Assembly (NCBI RefSeq): GCF_003668635.1
Contig: NZ_RCWH01000006.1
Span: 62,001 to 126,000, forward strand
DNA: 64,000 bases
Source: Planomicrobium sp. Y74
Lineage (GTDB): Bacteria > Bacillota > Bacilli > Bacillales_A > Planococcaceae
Reading direction: 5' to 3'
The notes beneath the pieces are model-generated. The model saw only the letters and a program-made list of their open reading frames with translations, did no database searches and was not told the origin of the DNA. The translations under genes and the position numbers were made by a program. This document shows positions 34,749 through 44,075 of the stretch, piece after piece (positions within the stretch are counted from its first letter, which is position 1; the number at the start of each line of letters is the position of its first letter).

Positions 34749-35483
34749 ATGGATTTCATATTTATGTTCTTTCTCGGCGTGATTGCCACGACTCTGGGCA
34801 CCCTGGCCGGAGGCGGCGGACTGATCAGCCTGCCGGCAATGCTGCTGCTCGGATTGCCCGTCCATTCAGCAATCGGTGCCAATAAAGTCTCAAATACGGT
34901 CAGTTCATTTTCGAGTTTTTATTACCTGATCCGCAAAAAGAAAATATCGCTGAAAGAGTCCTATTGGATCGTGCCGGTCAGCTTACTGGGCGGTGTGGCA
35001 GGTGGTTTTATCGCTTCGTCGATACCTGAAGAACAAATGTATATACTGGTGAGTTTCCTTTTAATCGCTGCATTCTTCACTTCTTTTATCGGCAAGAAAG
35101 GGTTTGTGGGCGAAAGCCGGCTGATATTCAAACCGAAAAGTGCGGGCGGGTTATTCGGTATCGGAATGTACGATGGTCTTTTCGGTCCCGGTCAGGGGAC
35201 GCTGATGCTGTTCCTGTTCAGTTACCTTGATATCGCCTATATCCGTGCTGTCGGTTTTGTGCGGCTCGCTACGTTTTCCAGCTGTCTTGGAGCCGCGGTC
35301 ACATATACGCTTGCGGGCCATATCATCTGGCCGTTGACGCTCGCGCTTATGGCCGGATCGGTTACCGGAGCACAGGCAGGCGTGAGAATTGCCGAAAAGC
35401 TCAATCCGAATTTTGTGAAGCCGCTGCTGCGTGCGGTCACCGTTCTGCTGATTGCGCAAATTCTTTTTGCGCGGGTATTTTGA
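34749..35483 (+). CDS. TSUP family transporter (TauE/SafE-type anion exporter)
   Basis: 244-aa membrane protein with about 7-8 transmembrane segments in two related halves: GTLAGGGGLISLPAMLLLGL with PVHSAIGANKVSN in the first half, YDGLFGPGQGTLMLFLFSYL in the second. The family exports or imports sulfite, sulfoacetate or other small organosulfur anions; the substrate is not predictable. Start ATG 34749 has AGAGG 9 nt upstream; GTG 34740 touches it. Confidence 0.88.
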   Translation: MDFIFMFFLGVIATTLGTLAGGGGLISLPAMLLLGLPVHSAIGANKVSNTVSSFSSFYYLIRKKKISLKESYWIVPVSLLGGVAGGFIASSIPEEQMYILVSFLLIAAFFTSFIGKKGFVGESRLIFKPKSAGGLFGIGMYDGLFGPGQGTLMLFLFSYLDIAYIRAVGFVRLATFSSCLGAAVTYTLAGHIIWPLTLALMAGSVTGAQAGVRIAEKLNPNFVKPLLRAVTVLLIAQILFARVF

Positions 35484-35504
35484 GGAAAATTGCAGTTCAA
35501 TCCA

Positions 35505-35538
35505 GGAAGCCTTTGCGGATGCAGAGGCTTTTTTAGTT
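35505..35538 (+). terminator. Terminator of the TSUP gene
   Basis: AAGCCTTTGC-GGAT-GCAGAGGCTT followed by TTTTA. The remaining gap to 35837 holds no gene I believe in, only the repeat-like words at 35629-35666. Confidence 0.75.
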
Positions 35539-35837
35539 GCTGGTGCACAGGATGTAGGAGGTGAAATTTCTGGAAATAATTGCTTGATTATTTATCCGAC
35601 GCTAATTATCCTGGGCATCGGAATTTGCGCGCGATTAAAAAATTATATCGGCGTTCAGCAAAAATATCGCCGTGAAATGGAAATATCTTCTTTTAATTTC
35701 TCGGCAAAGAAAATTTAAAGGTCCGAGAAGCCAAAAAAAGGGAAGTCTGACTTGTTCTGTGGTAGGCTAAAAAACAGCTATTTTCTTTTCAGGAAATTTG
35801 TTAAGAATAAATATATTTGAAAGAAGGTACCATACGA

Positions 35838-37046
35838 ATGAAAAATCTAGCCGGGATGAAACGATCACGTTTCGTCATACTTTTAGGCGCGTTAACAGCC
35901 ATGATTCCTTTTACCATCGATATGTATCTGCCGGCGTTTCCGACTCTGGCAGATGTATATCATACCAATGCATCGGCAGTGCAGCTCAGCTTGACCGCCT
36001 GTTTGCTTGGGCTTGCATTCGGTCAATTGGTGACGGGGCCGCTCAGTGATTCACTTGGCCGTAAAAAGCCGTTGATCATTTTTTTGATAGCTTATGCCAT
36101 CGCTTCGGTCGCCTGTATCTTTGCTCCGAACATATACATATTCATCGGATTGCGCTTCGTGCAAGGCTTTGCGGCTTCTGCGGGGCTCGTTATTTCCCGG
36201 GCAATAGTGCGGGATGTCAGCAGCGGATCGGAATTGACCCGCCTGTTTGCTTTGCTGATGGTCGTCAATAACCTCGTGCCGCTGCTCGCTCCATCAGTGG
36301 GGAGTACGGTTCTCCTGTTTGCCGATTGGAAAGGGATCTTCCTGATTCTCAGTTTGCTGGGTCTCATTCTTTTATTCGTGAGCGCTTGGCGCCTTGAAGA
36401 AACCTTGCCGCCGGAAAAAAGGGTGCCGGGCAATCTGACGGAAACCTTCAGCAATTTCAGCATCATCATCAAAAATCGGAAGTTTACCGGTTATGCATTG
36501 GCGCAGGGGCTATTGATCGGCGGCGTCTTTGCCTATGTGGCCGGAACGCCATTTATCTACCAGAACATTTACGGCGTTTCGCCGCAGGTCTTCAGTATCC
36601 TATTCGGAATGAACGGCATCGGCCTGATTTTCGGCAGTTATGCCGTCGGCCGTTTCAGCCATGTGTGGTCGGAGAAGAAATTCCTTGAAGTCGCGCTGTA
36701 TACGGCAACTGTTGCAGGCGCCGTCCTGCTCGCTGTCGTGTTGGTTGAAGGACCGCTTTGGGCTGTCGTCATCCCGATCTTCTTCTTTGTCACGGCAATC
36801 GGAGTCGTCGGCACCGCTTCCTTCACGCTGGCGATGGAAGAGCAAAGCCGCGTGGCAGGCAGTGCTTCTGCATTGCTCGGACTTCTGCCATTCATTCTCG
36901 GTGCAATCGCTGCGCCTTTGGTCGGTGTTGCCGGAGAAGAAACCGCCGTACCATTAGGTCTAATTATATTCACTATGTGTCTGCTGGCGCTGCTTGCCTA
37001 TTTATTCCTCGTAAAACGCCTGGATCATAAAGTGAATGCGAATTAA
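35838..37046 (+). CDS. Bcr/CflA-type MFS drug exporter
   Basis: 402 aa, 12 predicted transmembrane segments. Bcr/CflA features: TIDMYLPAFPTLADVYHT in TM1, GQLVTGPLSDSLGRKKPL (MFS motif A), RFVQGFAASAGLVISRAIVRD (motif C-like). It likely exports hydrophobic drugs or metabolites by proton antiport. ATG 35838 with GAAGG 10 nt upstream; the TTG at 35817 includes the ribosome site. Single gene. Confidence 0.9.
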   Translation: MKNLAGMKRSRFVILLGALTAMIPFTIDMYLPAFPTLADVYHTNASAVQLSLTACLLGLAFGQLVTGPLSDSLGRKKPLIIFLIAYAIASVACIFAPNIYIFIGLRFVQGFAASAGLVISRAIVRDVSSGSELTRLFALLMVVNNLVPLLAPSVGSTVLLFADWKGIFLILSLLGLILLFVSAWRLEETLPPEKRVPGNLTETFSNFSIIIKNRKFTGYALAQGLLIGGVFAYVAGTPFIYQNIYGVSPQVFSILFGMNGIGLIFGSYAVGRFSHVWSEKKFLEVALYTATVAGAVLLAVVLVEGPLWAVVIPIFFFVTAIGVVGTASFTLAMEEQSRVAGSASALLGLLPFILGAIAAPLVGVAGEETAVPLGLIIFTMCLLALLAYLFLVKRLDHKVNAN

Positions 37047-37068
37047 ATAAAAATGGAAAATATACCCT

Positions 37069-37110
37069 TAAAGCTGTCGAATCCTATTCGGCAGCTGTTT
37101 TTATTTATCC
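37069..37110 (+). terminator. Terminator of the MFS gene
   Basis: AAAGCTGTCGAAT-CCT-ATTCGGCAGCTGTTTTTATTT. Confidence 0.85.
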
Positions 37111-37182
37111 CAAATGGACTCCCAATTTCAACCAATTCAATGTTAAAATTAATGTATTACATAAAATCAATGAGGTGTTCAG

Positions 37183-37989
37183 ATGGATTCAGCAAAGGAA
37201 TCAATTCTATCCATACAGGATCTGACGATGAGCTACGGGGGAAAACAGGTGCTGAACGGCATCAATCTGGAAGTGTCAAAAGGGCAGATTATCGGCTATA
37301 TCGGTCCGAACGGTGCCGGCAAAAGCACGACTGTAAAAATCATGCTCGGCCTGATCGAGGATTATAAAGGGAAAGTTGTGATTTTCGGCCAGGACATTTC
37401 AAATGGCGACCCGTCCTATAAACGCCGCATCGGTTACGTGCCGGAAAATGCGGAGACCTATGACAACCTGACAGCGATGGAATATCTCGTCTTTATCGGA
37501 GAACTTTATGGTTTGGATCAGGCGTTTGCCCAAGGAAAAGCGGAAAGCCTGCTGCAGCAGTTTGATTTGATCGATGTCCGCCATGCGCGCCTGTCTTCTT
37601 TTTCAAAAGGGATGAAGCAGAAAGTGCTGATCATTTCGAGTCTCCTGCATAATCCGGACCTGCTGTTTTGGGATGAGCCGCTGAGCGGTCTTGATGCCAA
37701 CAGCATGATGGTCATCCAGGAAATCCTGTCGCAGCTGGCGAAAGAAGGAAAGACCATCTTTTATTCGTCGCATATCATGGACCTGGTCGAAAAGATCAGC
37801 AATCGCATCGTTCTGCTGGTGAACGGTAAAGTCGTGGCGGATGGCAGTTTCGAGGAATTGCAGGAACAGAGCGAAGAAGGGTCGTTATCGGGAATCTTCA
37901 ACCAATTGACCGGCTTTACCGAGCATCGTGAAAAAGCGGCGCATTTCGTTTCCGTCGTAAGAGGGGACCATGACGATGCGGGAGTTTAA
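37183..37989 (+). CDS. ABC-2 type transporter ATP-binding protein
   Basis: 268 aa. Walker A GPNGAGKST, Q-loop (RRIGYVPENAETYDNLTAMEYL), degenerate signature LSSFSKGMKQKVL, Walker B LLFWDEPLSGLD and switch His in SSHIMD. The lack of a canonical LSGGQ and the SKGMKQ variant are typical of exporter-type (ABC-2, NatA-like) ATPases. GAGGTG ribosome site; the coding end overlaps the following permease gene by 14 bp. It resembles B. subtilis YthP. Confidence 0.9.
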   Translation: MDSAKESILSIQDLTMSYGGKQVLNGINLEVSKGQIIGYIGPNGAGKSTTVKIMLGLIEDYKGKVVIFGQDISNGDPSYKRRIGYVPENAETYDNLTAMEYLVFIGELYGLDQAFAQGKAESLLQQFDLIDVRHARLSSFSKGMKQKVLIISSLLHNPDLLFWDEPLSGLDANSMMVIQEILSQLAKEGKTIFYSSHIMDLVEKISNRIVLLVNGKVVADGSFEELQEQSEEGSLSGIFNQLTGFTEHREKAAHFVSVVRGDHDDAGV

Positions 37990-39643
37990 ATCACTCAAAT
38001 TCGTCGCATTGTTCAAGGGGCTGTTCCGCCGGTTCGGCGTCGATTACGAAGTCATGATGCTGATTTTGCGGATTAAACTGACAATGGACGAGCGGCGGGT
38101 GCCGACGGTTTTCAATGAAATGGGCAAGAAAAAGGAAGGCAATCAATTCCTGAAATCATTGTGGATTTATGGCATTTACGGTTTACTGTTGCTACCGTTT
38201 CTGTTTATCGGGGAAAATTACATTTTCCAGATGAGTATCATGTTCGGCATGATTCTGTTTATCCTGATGACTTCAATGATCGCTGATTTCACATCGGTCC
38301 TGCTGGATGTCCGTGATAAGAATGTGCTGCAGACGAAACCGGTCGATAAAAAGACGATTACGGTTGCGAAGACGATTCATATCCTGATTTATATGAGCTT
38401 TGTAACCGGCGCTTTTGTGGCCTTGCCGTTGTTCGTAGGTTTGTACCGGCACGGACCTCTATTCTCTCTAATTTTCCTGGGAGAAATAATATTGGCGATG
38501 TTATTGGTTGTCGTACTGACGTCGCTGCTTTACCTGTTTGTGCTGCGCTACTTCGACGGAGAGCGCTTGAAAGACATCATCAATTATGTCCAAATCCTGC
38601 TTTCAGTGGGACTCATAGTCGGTTACCAGGTGCTCATTCGTGCATTTGAATTCACCAATATCGATATAACTTACTCGTTCAGCTGGTGGCATTTCCTGAT
38701 TCCTCCGATTTGGTACGGTGCGCCGTTTGAGATGATACTGAACGGCAATACGGCTGGATACATGATTGCGTTTACTGCACTTGCGATTCTGGTGCCGATT
38801 GTCGCGATTTTTGTCTACAGCCGGTTGATGCCTTCATTTGAACGCAATCTCGAGAAAATGCTGAGCGATACGAAAAGCCGTAAACCAGGCAGGCATTTAC
38901 TCGACGAATTCTGGGCGAAGCTGCTGTGCCGCAGTAAGGAAGAACGTGGTTTTTTCCGATTTTCAGCGTTGATGATGAAAAAGGAAAGAGAGTTTAAGCT
39001 GAAAGCTTTTCCGAATCTCGCAATGTCTGTGATTTTCCCGTTTTTATTCATATTCAATGAATTGCGGATTCGCAGCCTCGCCGATATTTCAGAAGGCAAT
39101 ATGTTTTTGTTCATCTATTTCTGCAATATCATGATTCCGGGAACAATCTTCATGCTGAAATTCTCGGGCAGCTACAAAGGCGGCTGGATTTTCAGGGCAG
39201 CTCCGATTGAGCGTGAATCTGCGGCTTTCAGCACGGCAATTAAAGCGTTTCTCGCCAAACTGTATCTTCCTATATTTGTGGTGGTCGGCGTTGCCTATAT
39301 ATTCATCTTTTCGGCACGCATCCTGCCGGACCTTGGCGTTGTGTTTCTGAGCGCCATTCTGCAATCACTGATTACCTATAGAGTAATGAAAGATGAAGAC
39401 TTTCCGTACACGAGGTCATTCGAGTTCGCACAGGATCCCGGCACTGCCCGGATGATCATGATGACGTTGATCATCGGTGCGTTCCTCGGCGTCCATTTTA
39501 TCGCCAGGGCAATCGACTATGGCATTTACGTCTATTTGGTGCTGCTGATTGTGGCAGTGGTCATCGGATGGCGCAAGACGTTTCCGGAGAATTGGAAAGC
39601 GGAGGATGTGAAAGAAACTTCCAAAGCGGAAGCGAGTATATAA
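37976..39643 (+). CDS. ABC transporter permease, ABC-2 exporter type
   Basis: 555 aa with about 11-12 transmembrane segments; a long cytosolic stretch with charged residues (about 300-350, LEKMLSDTKSRKPGRHLLDE). The partner of the ATPase upstream (overlap, translational coupling). It is similar in layout to B. subtilis YthQ; substrate unknown. Start: ATG 37976 (MREFKSLKF) lies 9 nt from AGAGGGG; ATG 37970 is only 3 nt away. It ends with an ABC-2-like helix pair and a polar tail EDVKETSKAEASI. Confidence 0.8.
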   Translation: MREFKSLKFVALFKGLFRRFGVDYEVMMLILRIKLTMDERRVPTVFNEMGKKKEGNQFLKSLWIYGIYGLLLLPFLFIGENYIFQMSIMFGMILFILMTSMIADFTSVLLDVRDKNVLQTKPVDKKTITVAKTIHILIYMSFVTGAFVALPLFVGLYRHGPLFSLIFLGEIILAMLLVVVLTSLLYLFVLRYFDGERLKDIINYVQILLSVGLIVGYQVLIRAFEFTNIDITYSFSWWHFLIPPIWYGAPFEMILNGNTAGYMIAFTALAILVPIVAIFVYSRLMPSFERNLEKMLSDTKSRKPGRHLLDEFWAKLLCRSKEERGFFRFSALMMKKEREFKLKAFPNLAMSVIFPFLFIFNELRIRSLADISEGNMFLFIYFCNIMIPGTIFMLKFSGSYKGGWIFRAAPIERESAAFSTAIKAFLAKLYLPIFVVVGVAYIFIFSARILPDLGVVFLSAILQSLITYRVMKDEDFPYTRSFEFAQDPGTARMIMMTLIIGAFLGVHFIARAIDYGIYVYLVLLIVAVVIGWRKTFPENWKAEDVKETSKAEASI

Positions 39644-39861
39644 TAGGAACATCCCATTTAAAGTGGGTGATTTCATAAATTAGCTTAACACCGTTACTAT
39701 TGTTCAAAACCAGACATTTTAAAAAGAGATATTTACTTACTTTTTGTTTAGGAGAACACCAATAATAATCACTATGTCTGAAATTTAAATGATTTTCTTT
39801 CAAAACGGAAGTTCATGGAGTATACTGTATAGAAAATAAGCAAAAGCGGGTGGGTATCGAA

Positions 39862-40311
39862 ATGAAAATCGATGAAACAGATAAAAAGATTCTAGAACTG
39901 CTGACTCAGAATGGCCGAACATCGTATGTCGATATAGGAAAAGAACTTAACTTATCCCGGGTAGCTGTAAGGGAACGGGTGCATCAACTTACAGAAGAGG
40001 GAGTTATCGAGCGATTTACAGTCGTGATCAACAGTGAAAAAATCGGCAAAGGCGTTTCAGGTTTTTTTGAAGTTGACTGCGAACCGGCATCATTAGTGGA
40101 AGTGGCACAAGCACTTGCAGATAATCCGCAAGTGGCAAGCTGTTATCAGATGACCGGTCCTTCTACGCTTCATATGCACGTGTTGGTGGATGATTTTACG
40201 TCGCTTGAAAAGTTTATCAATGAAGAACTTTACGCTTTAGAAGGAATTACCCGCGTTGAGAGTCATATCTTGCTCCGGCGATTTAAGAGCAGAAACGGAT
40301 TAAAACTATAA
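39862..40311 (+). CDS. Lrp/AsnC family transcription regulator
   Basis: 149 aa. N-terminal winged HTH (DETDKKILELLTQNGRTSYVDIG, then LSRVAVRERVHQLTEEGVIE) and a C-terminal RAM/ligand domain (VSGFFEVDCEPASL ... CYQMTGPSTLHMHVLVDDF). It likely senses an amino acid. It stands directly upstream of a peptide importer, gamma-glutamyltransferase and chromate-type transporter block; B. subtilis YwrC (AsnC-type) has the same neighbours (YwrD, YwrA/B), so this is the probable regulator of that block. ATG 39862 is chosen because it has a G-rich site 7 nt upstream; GTG 39850 is alternative. Confidence 0.9.
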   Translation: MKIDETDKKILELLTQNGRTSYVDIGKELNLSRVAVRERVHQLTEEGVIERFTVVINSEKIGKGVSGFFEVDCEPASLVEVAQALADNPQVASCYQMTGPSTLHMHVLVDDFTSLEKFINEELYALEGITRVESHILLRRFKSRNGLKL

Positions 40312-40352
40312 AAACTGCTGGCAGCATATAAACTGCCAGCGGTTTTTTTATG
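40312..40352 (+). terminator. Terminator of the Lrp-type gene
   Basis: AACTGCTGGCAG-CATATAAA-CTGCCAGCGGTT followed by TTTTT. It separates the regulator from the transporter operon; the AT-rich leader 40353-40610 shows no structure I recognise. Confidence 0.88.
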
Positions 40353-40610
40353 GGCAAAAGCAGAAATGAAAGCGGTTTCTGGTCCGATTACTATTTGGAG
40401 GTTAAAGGGGGTATTTGAAATCAAAAAGAAAGTTAATACCGTGTAAAATAAATCATTTGCTTATAAAAAATAGGGAAAATGTACTTTTTTGAAAATTCTT
40501 ATAGATTTTTATGTTTAAATGATTTATACTTTCTAACAATTCAACTATTTTACTTTTGTTAATCAAATTTTTAAAAATGATTAACAAATGAATTTGGAGG
40601 TGGAATAAGA

Positions 40611-41552
40611 ATGGTTGCTTTAGTGGTTAGACGATTTTTTCAATTAGCATTTTTGCTGCTTGGAATATCTTTCTTGGTGTTTGCATCTATGTATATTGCT
40701 CCGGGTGATCCGGCTGCGATTATTGGAGGACCTACTGCCAGTGAATCGGATGTAGAAGCGATCAGAGATAACCTTGGACTGAACGATCCGTTTCTTGTCC
40801 AGTATGGCAGGTATGTATCCAACGCTGTACAAGGGGACTTAGGCTACTCCTATCAGACAAGTCAGCCTGTGTGGGATGCCATTCTGGTCCGGTTTCCGAA
40901 TACGCTGAAATTGGCAATAGCCAGTATGATTGTCGCTGTCATAATCGGAATTATTACAGGACTCGTTTCAGCCTTGAGACAAAATTCGCTTCTGGATGTG
41001 TCAGCGACGACTTTTGCGCTTGCGGGCATCTCAATTCCGAACTTTTGGCTCGGCGCAGTTCTCATTCTGATTTTTTCGGTTAATCTTCAATGGCTGCCGG
41101 TCGGCGGAATGTCCAATCCTTGGTATACACTCGATGGTATAAAAGAGCTGATTTTACCGGCAATAACTCTTGGTACCGCTTCAGCTGCCATAATTGCCCG
41201 GATGGCCCGCTCTTCAATGTTAGAAGTGATCCAGGCCGATTATGTCCGGACCGCCAGAGCGAAAGGCGTAAAGGAGAGCAGTGTCATTTGGATTCATACG
41301 CTAAAAAACGCCATGATTCCAATTATTACAGTTATTGGCTTGAATTTCGGCTTCCTGCTGGGTGGCACAATTATTACGGAAAAAGTGTTTGCGATAAACG
41401 GTGTTGGGAGACTGATGATCGATGCCATTGCCGCCCGTGATTTTCCGATGGTGCAAGGGTCTGTATTGCTGGTTGCCGCACTGTTTGTATTCGTAAATTT
41501 GATTGTTGATATTATTTACACTTACATCGATCCGCGCATTAGTTTTGATTAA
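40611..41552 (+). CDS. Dipeptide/oligopeptide ABC transporter permease, DppB type
   Basis: 313 aa, six transmembrane segments. Typical N-terminus RRFFQLAFLLLGISFLVFASMYIAPGDPA described in parts, the TQ-loop PNTLKLAIASM, and the coupling helix EAA-type motif YVRTARAKGVKESSVIWIHTL. First gene of a five-gene importer in the order permease-permease-binding protein-ATPase-ATPase. TTGGAGGTGG ribosome site. Confidence 0.93.
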   Translation: MVALVVRRFFQLAFLLLGISFLVFASMYIAPGDPAAIIGGPTASESDVEAIRDNLGLNDPFLVQYGRYVSNAVQGDLGYSYQTSQPVWDAILVRFPNTLKLAIASMIVAVIIGIITGLVSALRQNSLLDVSATTFALAGISIPNFWLGAVLILIFSVNLQWLPVGGMSNPWYTLDGIKELILPAITLGTASAAIIARMARSSMLEVIQADYVRTARAKGVKESSVIWIHTLKNAMIPIITVIGLNFGFLLGGTIITEKVFAINGVGRLMIDAIAARDFPMVQGSVLLVAALFVFVNLIVDIIYTYIDPRISFD

Positions 41553-41569
41553 AAGGAGGGGAGCCATCA

Positions 41570-42463
41570 ATGACTACAGTCGTACCAACCGAGGCAGAAT
41601 TAAAACCGAAAAAACGCGAGAAATATTATGTTACGACACTCAAACGGCTGTTTACCAATAAACTGGCGATAGTCGGCTTAATCATAGTTATACTCCAAGT
41701 CCTCCTGGCAATTTTTGCTCCGTTCATCACGGCATATGATCCAATAGAACAAGACCTTGCCAACAGCGAATTGCCGGTTTTCAGTGATGGTCATTGGCTT
41801 GGCACAGATAATTATGGAAGGGATGTTTGGAGCCGGATTGTGTATGGCGCTCGCATTTCTCTTGTTGTCGGAGTCGTAGCCGTAACACTCGGGTTGATTG
41901 GGGGCATAACACTCGGTCTGTTAGGTGGCTATTACAGAAAACTTGATTCACCGATCATGCGGATTGTAGATTTGCTGTTTTCATTCCCGGGTATCTTGCT
42001 TGCAATGCTGATCATTGCAATTTTGGGAACTAGCCTCATCAATGTGGCGATCGCAATCAGTATATGGTCGATTCCGACATGTGCCCGAATCGTACGCGGC
42101 TCTGTTCTTTCGGTAAAAGAGAAAGAATATATAATGGCAATGCGTTCGATGGGAGCTTCAGATTTAAGAATCATGGTAAAACATATTTTGCCGAATATCA
42201 CAGCACCGATCATCGTTTTTGCAACTATGCGAATGGCTACAGCAATTCTTTCAACTGCTGCGCTCAGCTTTCTCGGCCTTGGGGCTCAGCCACCGACGCC
42301 TGAATGGGGAGCGATGATTTCCCAGGGTCAGGATTTTATGTGGTCGGCGCCGCATTTGACCATTGTGCCGGGAATCGCAATTATGCTGACGGTTTTTGCC
42401 TTTAATGTACTTGGGGATGGGCTTCGAGATGCACTCGACCCGAACATGAATTTAGAACAATAA
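41570..42463 (+). CDS. Dipeptide/oligopeptide ABC transporter permease, DppC type
   Basis: 297 aa; N-terminal OppC_N segment (LFTNKLAIVGLIIVILQVLL) and the motif HWLGTDNYGRDVWSRIVYGARISL unique to DppC/OppC, followed by the coupling motif KEYIMAMRSMGASDLRIMVKH. AAGGAGGGGAG ribosome site, 17 bp after the DppB-type gene. Confidence 0.94.
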   Translation: MTTVVPTEAELKPKKREKYYVTTLKRLFTNKLAIVGLIIVILQVLLAIFAPFITAYDPIEQDLANSELPVFSDGHWLGTDNYGRDVWSRIVYGARISLVVGVVAVTLGLIGGITLGLLGGYYRKLDSPIMRIVDLLFSFPGILLAMLIIAILGTSLINVAIAISIWSIPTCARIVRGSVLSVKEKEYIMAMRSMGASDLRIMVKHILPNITAPIIVFATMRMATAILSTAALSFLGLGAQPPTPEWGAMISQGQDFMWSAPHLTIVPGIAIMLTVFAFNVLGDGLRDALDPNMNLEQ

Positions 42464-42492
42464 ATAACAATCTGGAAGCGGAGGAATTTTTT

Positions 42493-44067
42493 ATGACAAA
42501 GCACAACAAACACTGGTTAGTTTTACTCGCTTTTGCACTTGTACTGATTTTAGCGGCATGCGGAGGCAGCACGATTCCGGAAGATGTAGTAACTGAAGGT
42601 GACAAAGGAATAGACGGGGAAGCAGCAACAGACACCGACCAGGAAATTATATACGCGGCTACAAGTGATGCAGTTGGTCTATCACCCATCCTGACAAACG
42701 ATTCTGTATCATCGAATGTCATTTCACAAGTATATGAAACATTGTTTGTGAGAAATCCTGAAACAATGGAAATTGAGCCGAAATTGGCTGAATCATATGA
42801 AACACCGGATGATCTGACTTGGGTAATCGAGTTGAAAGAAGGGATCGAGTTCCATGATGGAACTCCGTTCAATGCAGAAGCAGTAAAGTATACATTTGAT
42901 AAATTGCGCGATCCGGCAACTGCCGCGCCCCGTGCATCCCTTTTGGAACCGGTTGAAAGTGTGAATGTCATTGACGAAAAGACAGTTGAAATCAAAACAA
43001 AATATCCATATGGACCAATGCTTGCAGCACTGTCCCATACAAATGCTTCAATTGTAAGCCCAACTGCCGATCAGGCACAGGATTTGATGCAGGATCCAGT
43101 CGGTACGGGTCCGTTCCAGTTTGTCAGCTGGACGCCAGGTGAATCGGTTGTACTTGAAGACTTCGGAAATTATTGGGACGGAGCACCTGAACTGGACAAA
43201 GTAACGTTGCGAGTAGTTCCAGAAGTCTCAACTGCAATCTCGATGCTTCAGGCCGGAGAAGTTTCATTCCTTGATGGGTTGCCGTCTGATCAAATCGACC
43301 GCATCCGTTCACTGGAAAATGTTGAAGTTACTGAACAGCCGGGAACACCTGTATACTATATGCTGTTTAACTTTGAAAAGGAACGCTTCCAAGATCCGGA
43401 ACTACGGAAAGCAATGGCAGCAGCGATGAATCGGGATGTGTTCGTTGAGAACCTAAACGGACTCGGTGTCAGAAGTGACAGTATTATTGGACCGAAATTA
43501 TTCGGCTATACGGAAGAAGCTGACGATGCAGGACAAGACTATGATCCCGATCTTGCTCAACAGCTTGTTGAAGAAAACGGATTTGGCGAAGAGCCGATCA
43601 AAATGCTCGTAGCCAACCGTGATAATTATATGCAAATGGCAGAAATCGCACAGGCACAATTGACTGAAGCAGGGTTTAACGTTGAAATTGAAACGATGGA
43701 GTGGGGAACGTTCCTTGATGCTACAAGTGCAGGGAAATATGACGTAACATTCCTCGGCTGGTCGAACGTAACGGGCGATGGATCAGAATTGCTGTACCCG
43801 AACTTCCATACGGATAACGTAGGTGCATCCAACCGTTCTGCATACAGCAATCCTGAATTTGATGAACTTGTAGACGCTTCCCGTACGACAGTCGATCAAG
43901 AGGAGCGCCGACAGTATTTGGTAGAAGCGAATAAACTGTTATTGGATGAAAATGTTGCTGTCGTCATGAACCACGGTGTGGTAACTGCTGCAACTGCAGA
44001 CAATGTCAAAGGTCTTAAACTCGATCCTAATGGTCAGTGGTCCTTAGAAAACGTAACAAGAGAGTAG
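42493..44067 (+). CDS. Peptide ABC transporter substrate-binding lipoprotein (SBP_bac_5)
   Basis: 524 aa. Lipoprotein signal with lipobox LILAACGGS (Cys18). Binding-protein features: KLAESYETPDDLTWVIELKEGIEFHDGTPF in parts, DPVGTGPFQFVSWTPG, and YYMLFNFEKERFQDPELRKAMAAAMNRD in parts. Family 5 binding proteins bind dipeptides, oligopeptides, nickel or glutathione; here the next gene block encodes a gamma-glutamyltransferase, so gamma-glutamyl peptides or glutathione are plausible (inference). Confidence 0.92.
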   Translation: MTKHNKHWLVLLAFALVLILAACGGSTIPEDVVTEGDKGIDGEAATDTDQEIIYAATSDAVGLSPILTNDSVSSNVISQVYETLFVRNPETMEIEPKLAESYETPDDLTWVIELKEGIEFHDGTPFNAEAVKYTFDKLRDPATAAPRASLLEPVESVNVIDEKTVEIKTKYPYGPMLAALSHTNASIVSPTADQAQDLMQDPVGTGPFQFVSWTPGESVVLEDFGNYWDGAPELDKVTLRVVPEVSTAISMLQAGEVSFLDGLPSDQIDRIRSLENVEVTEQPGTPVYYMLFNFEKERFQDPELRKAMAAAMNRDVFVENLNGLGVRSDSIIGPKLFGYTEEADDAGQDYDPDLAQQLVEENGFGEEPIKMLVANRDNYMQMAEIAQAQLTEAGFNVEIETMEWGTFLDATSAGKYDVTFLGWSNVTGDGSELLYPNFHTDNVGASNRSAYSNPEFDELVDASRTTVDQEERRQYLVEANKLLLDENVAVVMNHGVVTAATADNVKGLKLDPNGQWSLENVTRE

Positions 44068-44075
44068 GGAAAATT

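Noticed and set aside
35452-35718. 88-codon frame after the TSUP gene
   Set aside because: It overlaps the gene end and its terminator; no ribosome site.
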